From NCBI GenBank assembly GCA_934402395.1, contig CAKRTQ010000005.1, positions 1 through 64,000 of the forward strand: a stretch of 64,000 nt of DNA. Direction: 5' to 3'. Numbering within the stretch: the first letter of the stretch is position 1; every line of letters begins with the position of its first letter. Of this stretch, positions 31,844 through 40,424 are shown piece after piece. The notes beneath the pieces are model-generated. The model was not told the origin of the DNA, did no database searches, and was given only the letters and a program-made list of their open reading frames with translations. Source of the DNA: an uncultured Eubacteriales bacterium. Lineage in GTDB: Bacteria > Bacillota > Clostridia > Oscillospirales > CAG-272. A program made the position numbers and the translations under genes.

Positions 31844-33130
31844 TTATTTTACATATTCAAATTCAAAATCGTAAATGGACACGGTGCAGCCGTCCGTGCA
31901 GCCGCGCGCTTCAAGCTCGTCAAATACGCCGCTGCGGCGCAGTACCTTCTGGAAGAAGTTGAGCGATTCGTAATCGCTGAAATTGATCTGACCAATAAGG
32001 TTGAACAGCCATTCGCCCTCAACGTAGAATGTGTCGTTCTCGCGCCTGATGGAAGTCTCGCGTCCGCCGCCGACATATGCGTCCTCGGGCTCGTATTCGC
32101 GCTCGTAGACCTTTATTGGCGGCAGCTTTGCAAGCTCGCGCACGGTAAGGCGAATGAGCTCGTCCACGCCCTCGCCGGTAACGGCTGAGATGTAGACCAG
32201 AGGACAGCCGAGAGATGCAACGTATGCTTCAAATGCGGGAATATCCACGCGCCCGCGGTCAAGTGCGTCCACTTTGTTGGCAACGATTATCTGCGGACGC
32301 CCCGCAAGCTCGGAACTGTAACGTTCAAGCTCGCCGTTTATCACCTTTATATCCTCAACGGGGTCGCGGTATTCGGTGGAGGCAATGTCCACAACGTGCA
32401 GAAGCAGGCGGCAGCGGTCAACATGACGCAGAAACGCGTGACCGAGACCCGCGCCCTCCGCCGCACCCTCGATAAGTCCGGGAATATCCGCCGCGACAAA
32501 GCCCGCGCCCTCGCCCGCAGGTGCGGGAACGACGCCGAGCATCGGCGAGAGCGTTGTAAAATGGTAGTCCGCGACCTTGGGACGCGCCGCGCTTATGCGG
32601 GAGAGAAGTGATGATTTGCCCACGCTCGGGTAGCCGATAAGTCCCACATCGGCAAGCATTTTAAGCTCAAGCACGACCTCGCGCTCTTCTCCGCGCGAGC
32701 CGTTTTTGGCAAACATGGGGACCTGTCTTGTCGGTGTTGCAAAATGGCGGTTGCCCCAGCCGCCGCGCCCGCCGCGGCAGAGCACAAAGTCCGCGCCGCC
32801 GTCTTCGGACATATCGTGAATGATCTTTTCGGTATCGGGGTCGCGCAGAAGCGTTCCGGGCGGCACCGGGATATAGAGATCGTCCGCGCTTTCGCCGTGG
32901 AACTTGCGTCCCGAACCGTCTCCGCCGTTGGCGGCGACGAATTTACGCTTGTAACGGAAGGCAAGCAGCGTGTTGCTTCCGGGATCGACCCTGAATACGA
33001 TGCTGCCTCCCTTGCCGCCGTCTCCGCCGTCCGGTCCGCCGTGCGAAACGTATTTTTCGCGCCGGAAGGACACGGCTCCGTTGCCGCCGTTGCCGGCTTT
33101 TACATAGATCTTTATTCTGTCAATAAACAT
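31844..33130 (-). CDS. obgE: GTPase Obg/CgtA (50S assembly, stress control)
   Basis: A 428-residue protein. The N-terminal Obg fold (residues 1-155) is rich in glycine: AGNGGNGAVSFRREKYVSHGGPDGGDGGKGG. The G domain follows with G1 GYPSVGKSS, G2 including FTTLSPMLGV, G3 DIPGLIEGAAEGAGLGHAFLRH, G4 NKVD and G5 SAVTGEG. A C-terminal OCT-like domain ends in GCTDGCTVSIYDFEFEYV. The OCT domain is found mainly in Gram-positive Obg. The protein binds the 50S subunit and links GTP/ppGpp level to ribosome maturation. It lies 18 bases after der and 15 before ppa, in one transcript. Confidence 0.96.
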   Translation of the reverse strand: MFIDRIKIYVKAGNGGNGAVSFRREKYVSHGGPDGGDGGKGGSIVFRVDPGSNTLLAFRYKRKFVAANGGDGSGRKFHGESADDLYIPVPPGTLLRDPDTEKIIHDMSEDGGADFVLCRGGRGGWGNRHFATPTRQVPMFAKNGSRGEEREVVLELKMLADVGLIGYPSVGKSSLLSRISAARPKVADYHFTTLSPMLGVVPAPAGEGAGFVAADIPGLIEGAAEGAGLGHAFLRHVDRCRLLLHVVDIASTEYRDPVEDIKVINGELERYSSELAGRPQIIVANKVDALDRGRVDIPAFEAYVASLGCPLVYISAVTGEGVDELIRLTVRELAKLPPIKVYEREYEPEDAYVGGGRETSIRRENDTFYVEGEWLFNLIGQINFSDYESLNFFQKVLRRSGVFDELEARGCTDGCTVSIYDFEFEYVK

Positions 33131-33148
33131 ATAAGTTTCCTTTCGGGA

Positions 33149-34483
33149 TCACTGCGCGTCGTCGCCCTTTTCGCGGATTATGAGCTTTATTGGCGTTCCG
33201 GCAAAGCCGAATGTGTCGCGCAGGCAGTTTTCGATATATCTCTGATAGGAAAAATGGAACAGCTCCGCACTGTTGCAGAAGATGACAAAGGTGGGCGGCG
33301 CCACAGAGGTCTGGGTCATGTAGTAGATGCGCAGACGCTTGCCCTTGTCTGTCGGCGGCTGAACGCGCGTTACCGCCTCGCGCAGCACATCGTTGAGCAT
33401 TCCCGTGGATATGCGCATGACCGACGACGAATACACCGCGTTTATCTGTCCGAAAAGATTGGTCACGCGCTGACCCGTGAGTGCCGAAACGTACATTATC
33501 GGTGCGTAGGTCATATATGAGAGGGCGGTGCGTATTTTGTTGTCAAAATCGCGCACGGTCGAGTTGTCCTTGCCTTCGATCGAATCCCATTTGTTGACCA
33601 CGATGACCGATGCCTTGCCCGCTTCGTGCGCGATGCCGGCGATCTTTTCGTCCTGCTCGGTGATGCCCTCGCCCGCATCTATCATGATAAGGCAGACATC
33701 GGCGCGCTCAACTGCGGTGTGCGCGCGAAGGACCGAGTATTTTTCCACACTGTCCTTTATCTTTGCGCTCCGGCGTATGCCTGCGGTGTCGATAAAGGTG
33801 TATATCCCGGACTGATTGACCACGCGCGTATCTATGGCGTCGCGCGTTGTGCCGGGAATGTTTGAAACTATCATCCGCTCGGCTCCCGAGATACGGTTGA
33901 CAAGAGACGACTTGCCGGCGTTGGGCTTTCCGATAACGGCAACCTTTATGCCCTCTTCGGGATCCTCACCCGCTTCGCTTTCGGGCAGGACCGCAACTAC
34001 TTCGTCGAGCAGGTCGCCGGTCCCGGTGCCGTGTACCGATGAAAGAGCCACAAGCTCGGTGTCAAAGCCGAATTCGTAGAACTCATAAAATTCGGGCGGC
34101 GTGGCTCCTACGCTGTCGCACTTGTTGACCGCAACGATAACGGGTTTGCGGCTTTTTTTGAGCATTACGGCTATCTCGCGATCGTCGGCGGTGGGACCGG
34201 TGCGCACATCGCAAAGAAAAATAATGACATCGGCGGTGTCGATTGCGATCTCCGCCTGCATACGCATATGCGCAAGTATCACGTCGTCGGTCTTGGGTTC
34301 AATGCCGCCCGTGTCGATCACGGTCATGCGGATGCCGCGCCAGTCGGTCTCGCCGTAGATACGGTCGCGGGTCACGCCGGGAGTGTCTTCAACAATGGCG
34401 CGGCGTTCGCCTATGAGCTTGTTGAAAAGCGTGCTTTTGCCCACATTGGGTCTTCCTACTATTGCAATTACGGGTTTTGACAT
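33149..34483 (-). CDS. der: Ribosome biogenesis GTPase Der (EngA)
   Basis: A 444-residue double GTPase. First G domain: G1 GRPNVGKSTLFNKL, G3 DTGG, G4 NKCD. Second G domain from about residue 176: G1 GKPNAGKSSLVNRI, G2 GTTRDAID, G3 DTAG, G4 NKWD. The C-terminal KH-like domain has RVQPPTDKGKRLRIYYMTQTS and PTFVIFCNSAELFHFSYQRYIENCLRDTFGFAGTPI. It is needed for 50S subunit assembly. It sits with obgE downstream and the DUF512 gene upstream, the usual clostridial arrangement, here interrupted by one lipoprotein gene. Confidence 0.97.
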   Translation of the reverse strand: MSKPVIAIVGRPNVGKSTLFNKLIGERRAIVEDTPGVTRDRIYGETDWRGIRMTVIDTGGIEPKTDDVILAHMRMQAEIAIDTADVIIFLCDVRTGPTADDREIAVMLKKSRKPVIVAVNKCDSVGATPPEFYEFYEFGFDTELVALSSVHGTGTGDLLDEVVAVLPESEAGEDPEEGIKVAVIGKPNAGKSSLVNRISGAERMIVSNIPGTTRDAIDTRVVNQSGIYTFIDTAGIRRSAKIKDSVEKYSVLRAHTAVERADVCLIMIDAGEGITEQDEKIAGIAHEAGKASVIVVNKWDSIEGKDNSTVRDFDNKIRTALSYMTYAPIMYVSALTGQRVTNLFGQINAVYSSSVMRISTGMLNDVLREAVTRVQPPTDKGKRLRIYYMTQTSVAPPTFVIFCNSAELFHFSYQRYIENCLRDTFGFAGTPIKLIIREKGDDAQ

Positions 34484-34499
34484 TTTACGCTCCGTTTTC

Positions 34500-35444
34500 T
34501 TATTTGGTCGGACTCATTGAAAGATACGCGTTGGCATCGGCAAGCGGTATTGAAAATTCGGCAAAACCGCCGAGGCTTACATTAAGCTCAACAACGATAA
34601 CAAGCTCCGATGGGGTGAAATATGTGTCGGGATAGGTATTGTAAAGTTCATACAGCGCGTATTGCGACATCATGTCGGCAAGCGGTATCGAACTCACTAT
34701 GTCGGGCGTTCCGCTTATCTGGCGGAATTTTCCCGCCTCAAACATTCCCTTTATTCCGCCGAAATCGGAATAAAGCTTTTTTTGCGAGATATTGCGCCCG
34801 GTGCTGAGGTTTATAACGTTTGAATAGGCAAAATTCTGTTCTGCCGTGCCGTCGGAATAGGATATGCTTCCCGCCGAGCGGACCGAGAGCAGATTGCCGC
34901 CGAGGTATGTTACGGCTGTGCTTTTTATCTCGTATACCACAGCGGTGCCGTTCTTTGTATATTCCTCAAGTCCGAGAAGCCTGTTTTTGAATTCGGAGGC
35001 GGCTATATCTGCCAGAAGAGAGTTGATTTTCGTCTGCATATCGGGATTTGAAAGCCCGGTGAGCTTGGGATAGCGCAAAAGCTTGCGGCTCTTCTGTGCG
35101 CCGACCTCGGCTATTGTTTCTTCAAGCTTTACGACATCGTATTCGTAGCTTATGACATCGACCTTCTGGGTGGTTTCTTCGGTCACGGGCTTTGTCACAG
35201 GCGTATCGGGGTCGCGCGTGGTGTCGCCGGGGGCGGTGGAGTCGCCCTGGGGCGCGGTCACGGAAGCTTCGGCGGTGGAAAGCGCGGGGTCGTCGGTAAA
35301 TTCATCCACGCCGACCACGAGCGAATGCGCGGGCTTTCCGTCGCTGCGGCGGCAGGAGGCAAAGCAGACTGCCGCGAGCGCCGGCAGTATCAGCGCGGCT
35401 GCCAGCGAGCGCGCAAGCATACTTGTGTTGTTTTTGTCTTTCAT
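34500..35444 (-). CDS. Lipoprotein with DUF4163/DUF3298-like (RsiV/PdaC-type) domain
   Basis: A 314-residue protein with a cytoplasmic start (KDKNNTSMLARS), a hydrophobic signal and a possible lipobox FASC (Cys near residue 31). A Thr/Pro-rich linker to about residue 90 precedes a domain of about 215 residues. The later half (GTAVVYEIKSTAVTYLGGNLLSVRSAGSISYSDGTAEQNFAYSNVINLSTGRNISQKKLYSD in order) and the C-terminal PSELVIVVELNVSLGGFAEFSIPLAD resemble DUF4163 plus DUF3298, the extracytoplasmic domain of anti-sigma factor RsiV and of PdaC. No sigma factor gene adjoins. It separates the DUF512 gene from der by 16 and 36 bases. Role unknown. Confidence 0.7.
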   Translation of the reverse strand: MKDKNNTSMLARSLAAALILPALAAVCFASCRRSDGKPAHSLVVGVDEFTDDPALSTAEASVTAPQGDSTAPGDTTRDPDTPVTKPVTEETTQKVDVISYEYDVVKLEETIAEVGAQKSRKLLRYPKLTGLSNPDMQTKINSLLADIAASEFKNRLLGLEEYTKNGTAVVYEIKSTAVTYLGGNLLSVRSAGSISYSDGTAEQNFAYSNVINLSTGRNISQKKLYSDFGGIKGMFEAGKFRQISGTPDIVSSIPLADMMSQYALYELYNTYPDTYFTPSELVIVVELNVSLGGFAEFSIPLADANAYLSMSPTK

Positions 35445-35480
35445 CAGTGATCCTCCGATCTGATCGCGGTCCGGCTGCGC

Positions 35481-36800
35481 TCAGGGCTTCTGATCTTCTC
35501 CCGTGAGAGCGGCGATGAATTCACCGCCGTCGCAGCCGATCGGCACGGCGGGCACCCCGAGCTTTTCGGAAAGCTCTGCGGGTGTCATGTTGCAAAGGAA
35601 AAGGTCGCCGTCGGCGCGCAGCGCGTTGGCGGGGAAGAAGAGCACCTCGCCGAGCTCCTGCCCGGCAAGCTGCGCGGCGATGTCCTTTCCGGTAAGAAGA
35701 CCCGAAACCGTTATAGTTTCGCCGAAAAAGTCGTTGCGTATGCGGTAAACATTTACGCGAAGGTGTCCGTGTGCGGCTTCCGCTTTGCGAGCCAGCGCGG
35801 ATATCGTGTCATAGGCTGCATATCCCGTGGCAACGGATACCACGCGTTCGGGGATGTCGGCGGGGGCGCGGTCGGTAAAGCGCAGCTCGCTTTCCGCTTC
35901 TTCGTTGAATGAAGTCAGCATCCCCACGCCGTCCTCTATCTGACCGTAGCCCTCGTAAAAATCGGGGGCGGGAAGCGGCACGCCGCCGCGGACGTAAAAT
36001 TCGTCCGAACAGCGTACGATATAGCTGCCGCACTCGGCGTAGAATCTGTCCGACCAGCGCGTGACCTGTTCTATTACGGCGCGGCACTCATCGGATGTGA
36101 AAAGTGTAAGCTCGGGCAGTCCCTCGCGGTACTTTGTGATGCCGGCGGGAACGATGGTTATCGCCTCAAGCGCGGGACGCAGCCGTGCAAGGTCTGAAAG
36201 AGTTCTTTCGAGTTCCGCGCCGTCGTTTATACCGCGGCAAAGAACTATCTGCGCGTGCAGCACTATTCCGGCTTCGGCAAAACGGTCGAGATATGCAAGC
36301 GTTTTGCCCGCAAAACGGTTGTGCATCATCCGGCACCGCAGTTCGGGATTCGTTGTGTGTACCGAAACGTTTATGGGCGAGATGTGCATTTCGATTATGC
36401 GTTCTATCTCGTGTTCCGAAAGATTTGTCAGAGTGATGTAGCTTCCCTGAAGAAAGGAGAGGCGCGAGTCGTCGTCCTTGAAGTAGCAGGTGGGACGCAT
36501 TCCGGGCGGGTTCTGGTCGATAAAGCAGAATATGCACGCATTGCGGCAGGAATGCTTTTCATCCATCAGTGCGCTGCCGAATTCAAGCCCGGGGTCGTCC
36601 TCTTCATCCTTGCGGATGCGGAAGACATTGCGCTTGCCTCCGCGCATGACCTCAAGCTTCAGGCGGCGTTCATAGATGCGGAAACGGTAATCGAGCACAT
36701 CGCATATCTCGTGCCCGTTGACGGCAATAAGTTCGTCTCCCGCCTTAAGACCGACCGCCTCGGCAGCCGAACCCGCGGCGACACCGGTTATTACGACCAT
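35481..36800 (-). CDS. DUF512 radical SAM protein with PDZ-like domain
   Basis: A 439-residue protein. A PDZ-like N-terminus (VVITGVAAGSAAEAVGLKAGDELIAVNGHEI, residues 1-65) is followed by a radical SAM region whose cluster motif is CRNACIFCF, a C-x3-C-x2-C pattern preceded by MDEKHS, then IDQNPPGMRPTCYFKDDDSRLSFLQGSY. The C-terminal DUF512 domain has VATGYAAYDTISALA and VNVYRIRNDFFGETITVSGLLTGKD. These proteins are conserved beside der in Firmicutes; the reaction is unknown. ATG 36800 (16 codons inside the longest frame) has GGAGGAGG eight bases ahead and lies right after the promoter at 36839-36867, so it begins the operon. Confidence 0.9.
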   Translation of the reverse strand: MVVITGVAAGSAAEAVGLKAGDELIAVNGHEICDVLDYRFRIYERRLKLEVMRGGKRNVFRIRKDEEDDPGLEFGSALMDEKHSCRNACIFCFIDQNPPGMRPTCYFKDDDSRLSFLQGSYITLTNLSEHEIERIIEMHISPINVSVHTTNPELRCRMMHNRFAGKTLAYLDRFAEAGIVLHAQIVLCRGINDGAELERTLSDLARLRPALEAITIVPAGITKYREGLPELTLFTSDECRAVIEQVTRWSDRFYAECGSYIVRCSDEFYVRGGVPLPAPDFYEGYGQIEDGVGMLTSFNEEAESELRFTDRAPADIPERVVSVATGYAAYDTISALARKAEAAHGHLRVNVYRIRNDFFGETITVSGLLTGKDIAAQLAGQELGEVLFFPANALRADGDLFLCNMTPAELSEKLGVPAVPIGCDGGEFIAALTGEDQKP

Positions 36801-36838
36801 ATCTGATGCCTCCTCCGCATTTTGAAGTGTAACATAAT

Positions 36839-36867
36839 ATTGTACCACAAAGGATGTATATTGTCAA
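36839..36867 (-). promoter_or_regulatory. Promoter of the DUF512-lipoprotein-der-obgE-ppa operon
   Basis: Minus strand TTGACA (36862-36867), 17 bases, TACAAT (36839-36844). The -35 box overlaps the stop region of the upstream peptidase gene. Confidence 0.82.
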
Positions 36868-38936
36868 TCCCGCGCGGTCGAGGCAACGTATTCCTCAAGG
36901 CATTTGCCCGATGAGAACATCTTTGCCGCGTGATACCTGCCGACATAGCGCAGGTGCCACGGCTCGGCGGGGTGGGCGGTAGCTTCTGTTTTGTCTGCGG
37001 GATAACGGATGATAAAACCGAACTTGTGCGCGTTTTCACAAAGCCATGAGTAAAATCCGCCGCCGGCAGATACAGTGCCTGGGAAAGCCGTGTCGCAGAG
37101 ATCGACCGCCAGTCCGCTTTGGTGCTCGTCTGTACCCGGTTCGTCGCAATAGGAAAGCACCACGCGCCGTGCATCGGAGAGTGAAAGCGTGTAATTGTCC
37201 TTTTGTATGTAGTTTTCGCTGAGATAGGTCTCGCCGAGCACCGCATATGCGCGGTCGCTGAAGCGTTTGCCGGTGGCGGCGTAGTTCTGGCGGCTGAAGT
37301 TGCGCTCGACACTGAGGAAGCTGTCAAAAAGCGCCGATGCCTCATCGTATGAGACGTAGCCCGTTGCAGCTCTCACGGTGCCGTAGCCGGAAGCAGCCGC
37401 CTCCGTCAGCAGCGCCTCAAGCGATTTTGCGGCGTTGAGGCAGAGCGTCACCTTGTTTTTTTCGTCGCGCGAGCCTGCGACCTCGCTGAGCCCCGCCGGT
37501 GTGTAGCGGTAGTTGAGACGTTCCCGCCGGTTTACGAGCAGAAGATACAGGTCGCGCGTCATGCTGTCGGGCGACATATAACGCTCGTATGCCGAAAGAT
37601 CCGAAATAAAATCGTATGTCGGCGCGGGATCGGCGGGCGGCGTTTGTATTCCGGGCGTGTCATAGGGTGAAATGCCGGAAAGCGCCGCGCCGGGCTTGAG
37701 ACGGAACGCGGGCGCGATATAGCTGCCGAGCGCACCGGTGGATTCGGGATCGGGCGTGCGGGATATTGATATCACAAGGTATTTTCTGTTCCTTTTTTCC
37801 ACCTCGCCGAGGTCGGCGTCAACACCTATGAAGTATTCCTTTACAAATGACAGGGGGAGCCACAGGTGTTCATCCTTCACTGTCGCCTTGCCCTCAAGTG
37901 CTACGGGGGTGCCGTTTACCGTGGCGCGGTCGGAGCCGGGAACGAATACGGCGGTCTCGCCGCCGGATGCCTCAAATACAAGCTCGTCGCGCGTGCCGCT
38001 TATGCCGACGCCGCAAAGGGCGGCGATATCGGTGAAGTCCACGTATACAACATCGTCGATCACGATGTTATCACGGTCGAGCGAGCGTTTGGTGTCCTCC
38101 ACAATGTATGTGAAGCCGCGCTCGTCGGTGTCGGTCCTGCGCGCGGTCATTGCAAGACGGATGGCAAATGCCGAAATCAGCATCGCGCTTATAACGGTAA
38201 GGACCACGAGGAAAAGACGGATATTATCCAGCACGGGTGCGACGCCTTCCGCAAAATGCCGGCGCCGCTGCTGCGCAAGAAGCCTGCGGGCTTCCCTGCG
38301 CTGCTTTTTTTCCTCGGCGCGTCTCTTTGCTTCCGCTTTCGCTGCGGCGGCTTTTTCCGCTGCTTCGGCAGCCACACGCGCTTCGGCTCTGCGGCGCGCC
38401 TCGGCGGCGGCAGCTGCCCGGCGGCGTTTTTCCTCTTCCGTGAGCTGTGGGCGCGCGCCCGATGCGGCAGTGCCTGTGCGCGGTGCGCTCCCGCCGTTTC
38501 TGCCGATCCGGGCGTCGTACCCGGCGCGCGGAATGTTGCTTCGGGTGTTTCGGTCGCTGACGCTGCTCACGCGTCCGGGCATTTTTTGTGTTTTTTGTCC
38601 GTTTTGTCCGTTTTGTCCGTTTTGTCCGTTTTGCCCGTTTTGTCTGCTTTGCACATTCCGCCCGTTCTGCGCACCGTGCGCTGCGGGACCCGTGTGTGCG
38701 CTGTCTGCAGGAGAGGGGCGTGTGCTTCCGCCGTAGGCGGCGCGTCTGCGATCTTGTGCTGCGGGCGTGGCTTTTGGCACTTCGCTCCGCGCCCTGCCGG
38801 GTGCGCCCTGAGGCTTGTCCGAACGTTTGTCCGCAAGCGCACGCCGCCGCTCTTCAAGCAGCGTAAAATATTCTTCATCTGTACCTGCGGTGGTGTCGGC
38901 GCGTCCGGGACGCGCATTTTCATCGTTCGGGGACAT
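36864..38936 (-). CDS. VanY-type D-alanyl-D-alanine carboxypeptidase (M15B) with low-complexity cytoplasmic arm
   Basis: A 690-residue protein. Residues 1-225 are cytoplasmic and low in complexity: a QNGQNGQNGQNG run coded by 9-base repeats, then Ala/Arg/Lys-rich coiled segments (AEARRRAEARVAAEAAEKA). One membrane helix follows (IRLFLVVLTVISAMLISAFAIRL, about residues 238-260), then a copper-amine-oxidase-like wall module (TIDERG ... VDFTDIAALCG), and a C-terminal M15B peptidase domain with EHQSGLAVDL (zinc His and Asp) and EPWHLRYVG (zinc His). It would trim the terminal D-Ala of peptidoglycan outside the cell. GGAGGAAGC precedes ATG 38936. The long Gln-Asn-Gly arm is unusual for this family. 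Confidence 0.85.
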   Translation of the reverse strand: MSPNDENARPGRADTTAGTDEEYFTLLEERRRALADKRSDKPQGAPGRARSEVPKATPAAQDRRRAAYGGSTRPSPADSAHTGPAAHGAQNGRNVQSRQNGQNGQNGQNGQNGQKTQKMPGRVSSVSDRNTRSNIPRAGYDARIGRNGGSAPRTGTAASGARPQLTEEEKRRRAAAAAEARRRAEARVAAEAAEKAAAAKAEAKRRAEEKKQRREARRLLAQQRRRHFAEGVAPVLDNIRLFLVVLTVISAMLISAFAIRLAMTARRTDTDERGFTYIVEDTKRSLDRDNIVIDDVVYVDFTDIAALCGVGISGTRDELVFEASGGETAVFVPGSDRATVNGTPVALEGKATVKDEHLWLPLSFVKEYFIGVDADLGEVEKRNRKYLVISISRTPDPESTGALGSYIAPAFRLKPGAALSGISPYDTPGIQTPPADPAPTYDFISDLSAYERYMSPDSMTRDLYLLLVNRRERLNYRYTPAGLSEVAGSRDEKNKVTLCLNAAKSLEALLTEAAASGYGTVRAATGYVSYDEASALFDSFLSVERNFSRQNYAATGKRFSDRAYAVLGETYLSENYIQKDNYTLSLSDARRVVLSYCDEPGTDEHQSGLAVDLCDTAFPGTVSAGGGFYSWLCENAHKFGFIIRYPADKTEATAHPAEPWHLRYVGRYHAAKMFSSGKCLEEYVASTARD

Positions 38937-38974
38937 TTTTGCTTCCTCCGGGCCGGCGTTACGCCGTTTTTCTT

Positions 38975-39541
38975 TTATTTTTTCCGTTCTTCCTTGGTTT
39001 CAATCAGAAAGAAGAAGGGGGATGTGGGTGAATTCACGATCTTTATCTTTGTCGCGCACACACGGTGGCGTGAGAGCCCCGAAAGGTATTCCTCTATCAT
39101 TATGCCTTCAGCCTCGCCCTCTGCATGACCGGGATAAACGGCTACCGTCAGCACACCATCGGGGGCAAGCAGATCAATCGCCGCCGCAATGGCGGGCAGC
39201 GTGGTTTCGCGGCGCGTGGTCACCGATTTGTCGGACCCCGGCAGCCAGCCGAGATTGAACATACCGGCGCGTATCGGCTCCTTTATGTACTGTGCCGCAT
39301 TGCTGTGCGAGTCGAGTATCAGGCGGTAATTTTCGGGGCAGCCGGTTTCGCGCAGATGCGCTGCGGTGCATTCGAGAGCCTGCGGCTGAACATCGAAGGC
39401 GTATACCCTGCCGGTCTCGCCGACAGCCTTTGAGAGAAATTCGGTGTCATAGCCGTTTCCCATCGTAAAATCGGCGGCGGCATCGCCGGGGCGAAGGTGA
39501 GTGAGAATAAATTGCTTGTGCAGTGAGAGAAGATCTATCAT
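38975..39541 (-). CDS. mnmM: tRNA 5-aminomethyluridine methyltransferase MnmM (YtqB) family
   Basis: A 188-residue class I SAM methyltransferase. The SAM-binding motif DAAADFTMGNGYDTEFLS near residue 20 is the YtqB signature, followed by GRVYAFDVQPQALECTAAHL, then FNLGWLPGSDKSVTTRRETTLPAI near residue 95, and LLAPDGVLTVAVYPGHAEGEAE near residue 128. In Gram-positive bacteria MnmM completes mnm5 modification of tRNA wobble uridine. It is encoded in 38975-39541 with its ATG overlapping the stop of the DUF6062 gene by four bases. Confidence 0.85.
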   Translation of the reverse strand: MIDLLSLHKQFILTHLRPGDAAADFTMGNGYDTEFLSKAVGETGRVYAFDVQPQALECTAAHLRETGCPENYRLILDSHSNAAQYIKEPIRAGMFNLGWLPGSDKSVTTRRETTLPAIAAAIDLLAPDGVLTVAVYPGHAEGEAEGIMIEEYLSGLSRHRVCATKIKIVNSPTSPFFFLIETKEERKK

Positions 39542-40257
39542 TTTTTTGCGTCCTCCGATGAATTGTGCTTATCCGAGCGTAAAAACTTCATTGCGCGTTC
39601 CACGGCGTCGCGCGAGTCATACCACGGCTCCTTGTCGTATCTGTAATCGAATTTTTTGCAGAACCAGCTCACGTCCTCCGAGAGCTTGTCAAAGTACGGC
39701 AGCACCACGCCCTCGCACGCCTTGGCGAATTCGCGGTATCTTTTGCCGGAGAGACGAGATTTTGCCGTACCGAGCAGATCGGCGTAGTGCGGCAGACAGA
39801 AGGAGGTCTGCGCCGCAAACGACTCGCGGAACTCTTCCTCTGTGTCCCAGAGATACACCACGTTTTCAAGCAGATTCGCAAAGTTGTGCTCCACGCGGCG
39901 GCAGATATAGCAGCTTCCCTCAAGCTCGGTGATGCGCGCCCTTGCTCGCGTGCCGGGCACCGTGAGCGGAAGGTCGGATATCTCGCGGCGAAGCTTTTCA
40001 AGATGACTTTCAAGCGTCAGTGCCATTCCGAGGCGGTTTTTGCGCACGAACATCATATCATAGTGCATACGGCAGAAGCCGAGCTTGTTCGTTTCTATTC
40101 GCACGTCCGGCTCCATCATGGATGCGCCGAGTATCAGGTCGAGCTCGTTCTCCTCAAACATACGGTAGAGCGAGCATATGGGGCATGAGCATCTGGCGCG
40201 TGCTTCCTCCCCGCGTCCGAAGTGTTCTTTTATCGGTATCGTGTATATCTGCTGCAT
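39538..40257 (-). CDS. DUF6062 family protein
   Basis: A 239-residue soluble protein of unknown function. Two Cys-rich pieces are seen: CSCPICSLYRMFEENELDLILGASMMEPDVRIETNKLGFCRMHYDMM when read in order (residues 23-68), and GSCYICRRVEHNFANLLENVVYLW with TSFCLPHYADLL (residues 113-160). Each pairs a C-x2-C with a later FCxxH, so two zinc- or iron-sulfur-like sites are plausible. The MEPDVRIETNKLGFC block is what I associate with DUF6062, common in Clostridia. It is the first gene of the pair with mnmM. Confidence 0.8.
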   Translation of the reverse strand: MQQIYTIPIKEHFGRGEEARARCSCPICSLYRMFEENELDLILGASMMEPDVRIETNKLGFCRMHYDMMFVRKNRLGMALTLESHLEKLRREISDLPLTVPGTRARARITELEGSCYICRRVEHNFANLLENVVYLWDTEEEFRESFAAQTSFCLPHYADLLGTAKSRLSGKRYREFAKACEGVVLPYFDKLSEDVSWFCKKFDYRYDKEPWYDSRDAVERAMKFLRSDKHNSSEDAKK

Positions 40258-40282
40258 TTTGCGCTCCGTTGCATCGCCGGGC

Positions 40283-40311
40283 TTGCGCCCGCGCGGAAAA
40301 TGTAGTATAAT
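40283..40311 (+). promoter_or_regulatory. Promoter candidate for the glycosylase gene
   Basis: TTGCGC (40283-40288), 17 bases, TATAAT (40306-40311). The leader to ATG 40425 would be about 105 bases. Confidence 0.55.
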
Positions 40312-40345
40312 GTAGATGTAAAAAAGCTATACCTCTACAACGTAT

Positions 40346-40375
40346 ATTATAACATAATATACCGCCCGCAGGCAA
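40346..40375 (-). promoter_or_regulatory. Promoter of the DUF6062-mnmM operon
   Basis: Minus strand TTGCCT (40370-40375), 18 bases, TATAAT (40346-40351). It faces and overlaps the leader of the divergent glycosylase gene. Confidence 0.6.
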
Positions 40376-40424
40376 TAGCGAAAACAATAATTCTTACAAT
40401 TTATTTTATTCCGGAGGTGTGAAT

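Noticed and set aside
37866..39128. Plus-strand frame of about 420 codons
   Set aside because: It is antisense to the VanY-type peptidase and methyltransferase genes; its phenylalanine runs mirror the QNG repeats.
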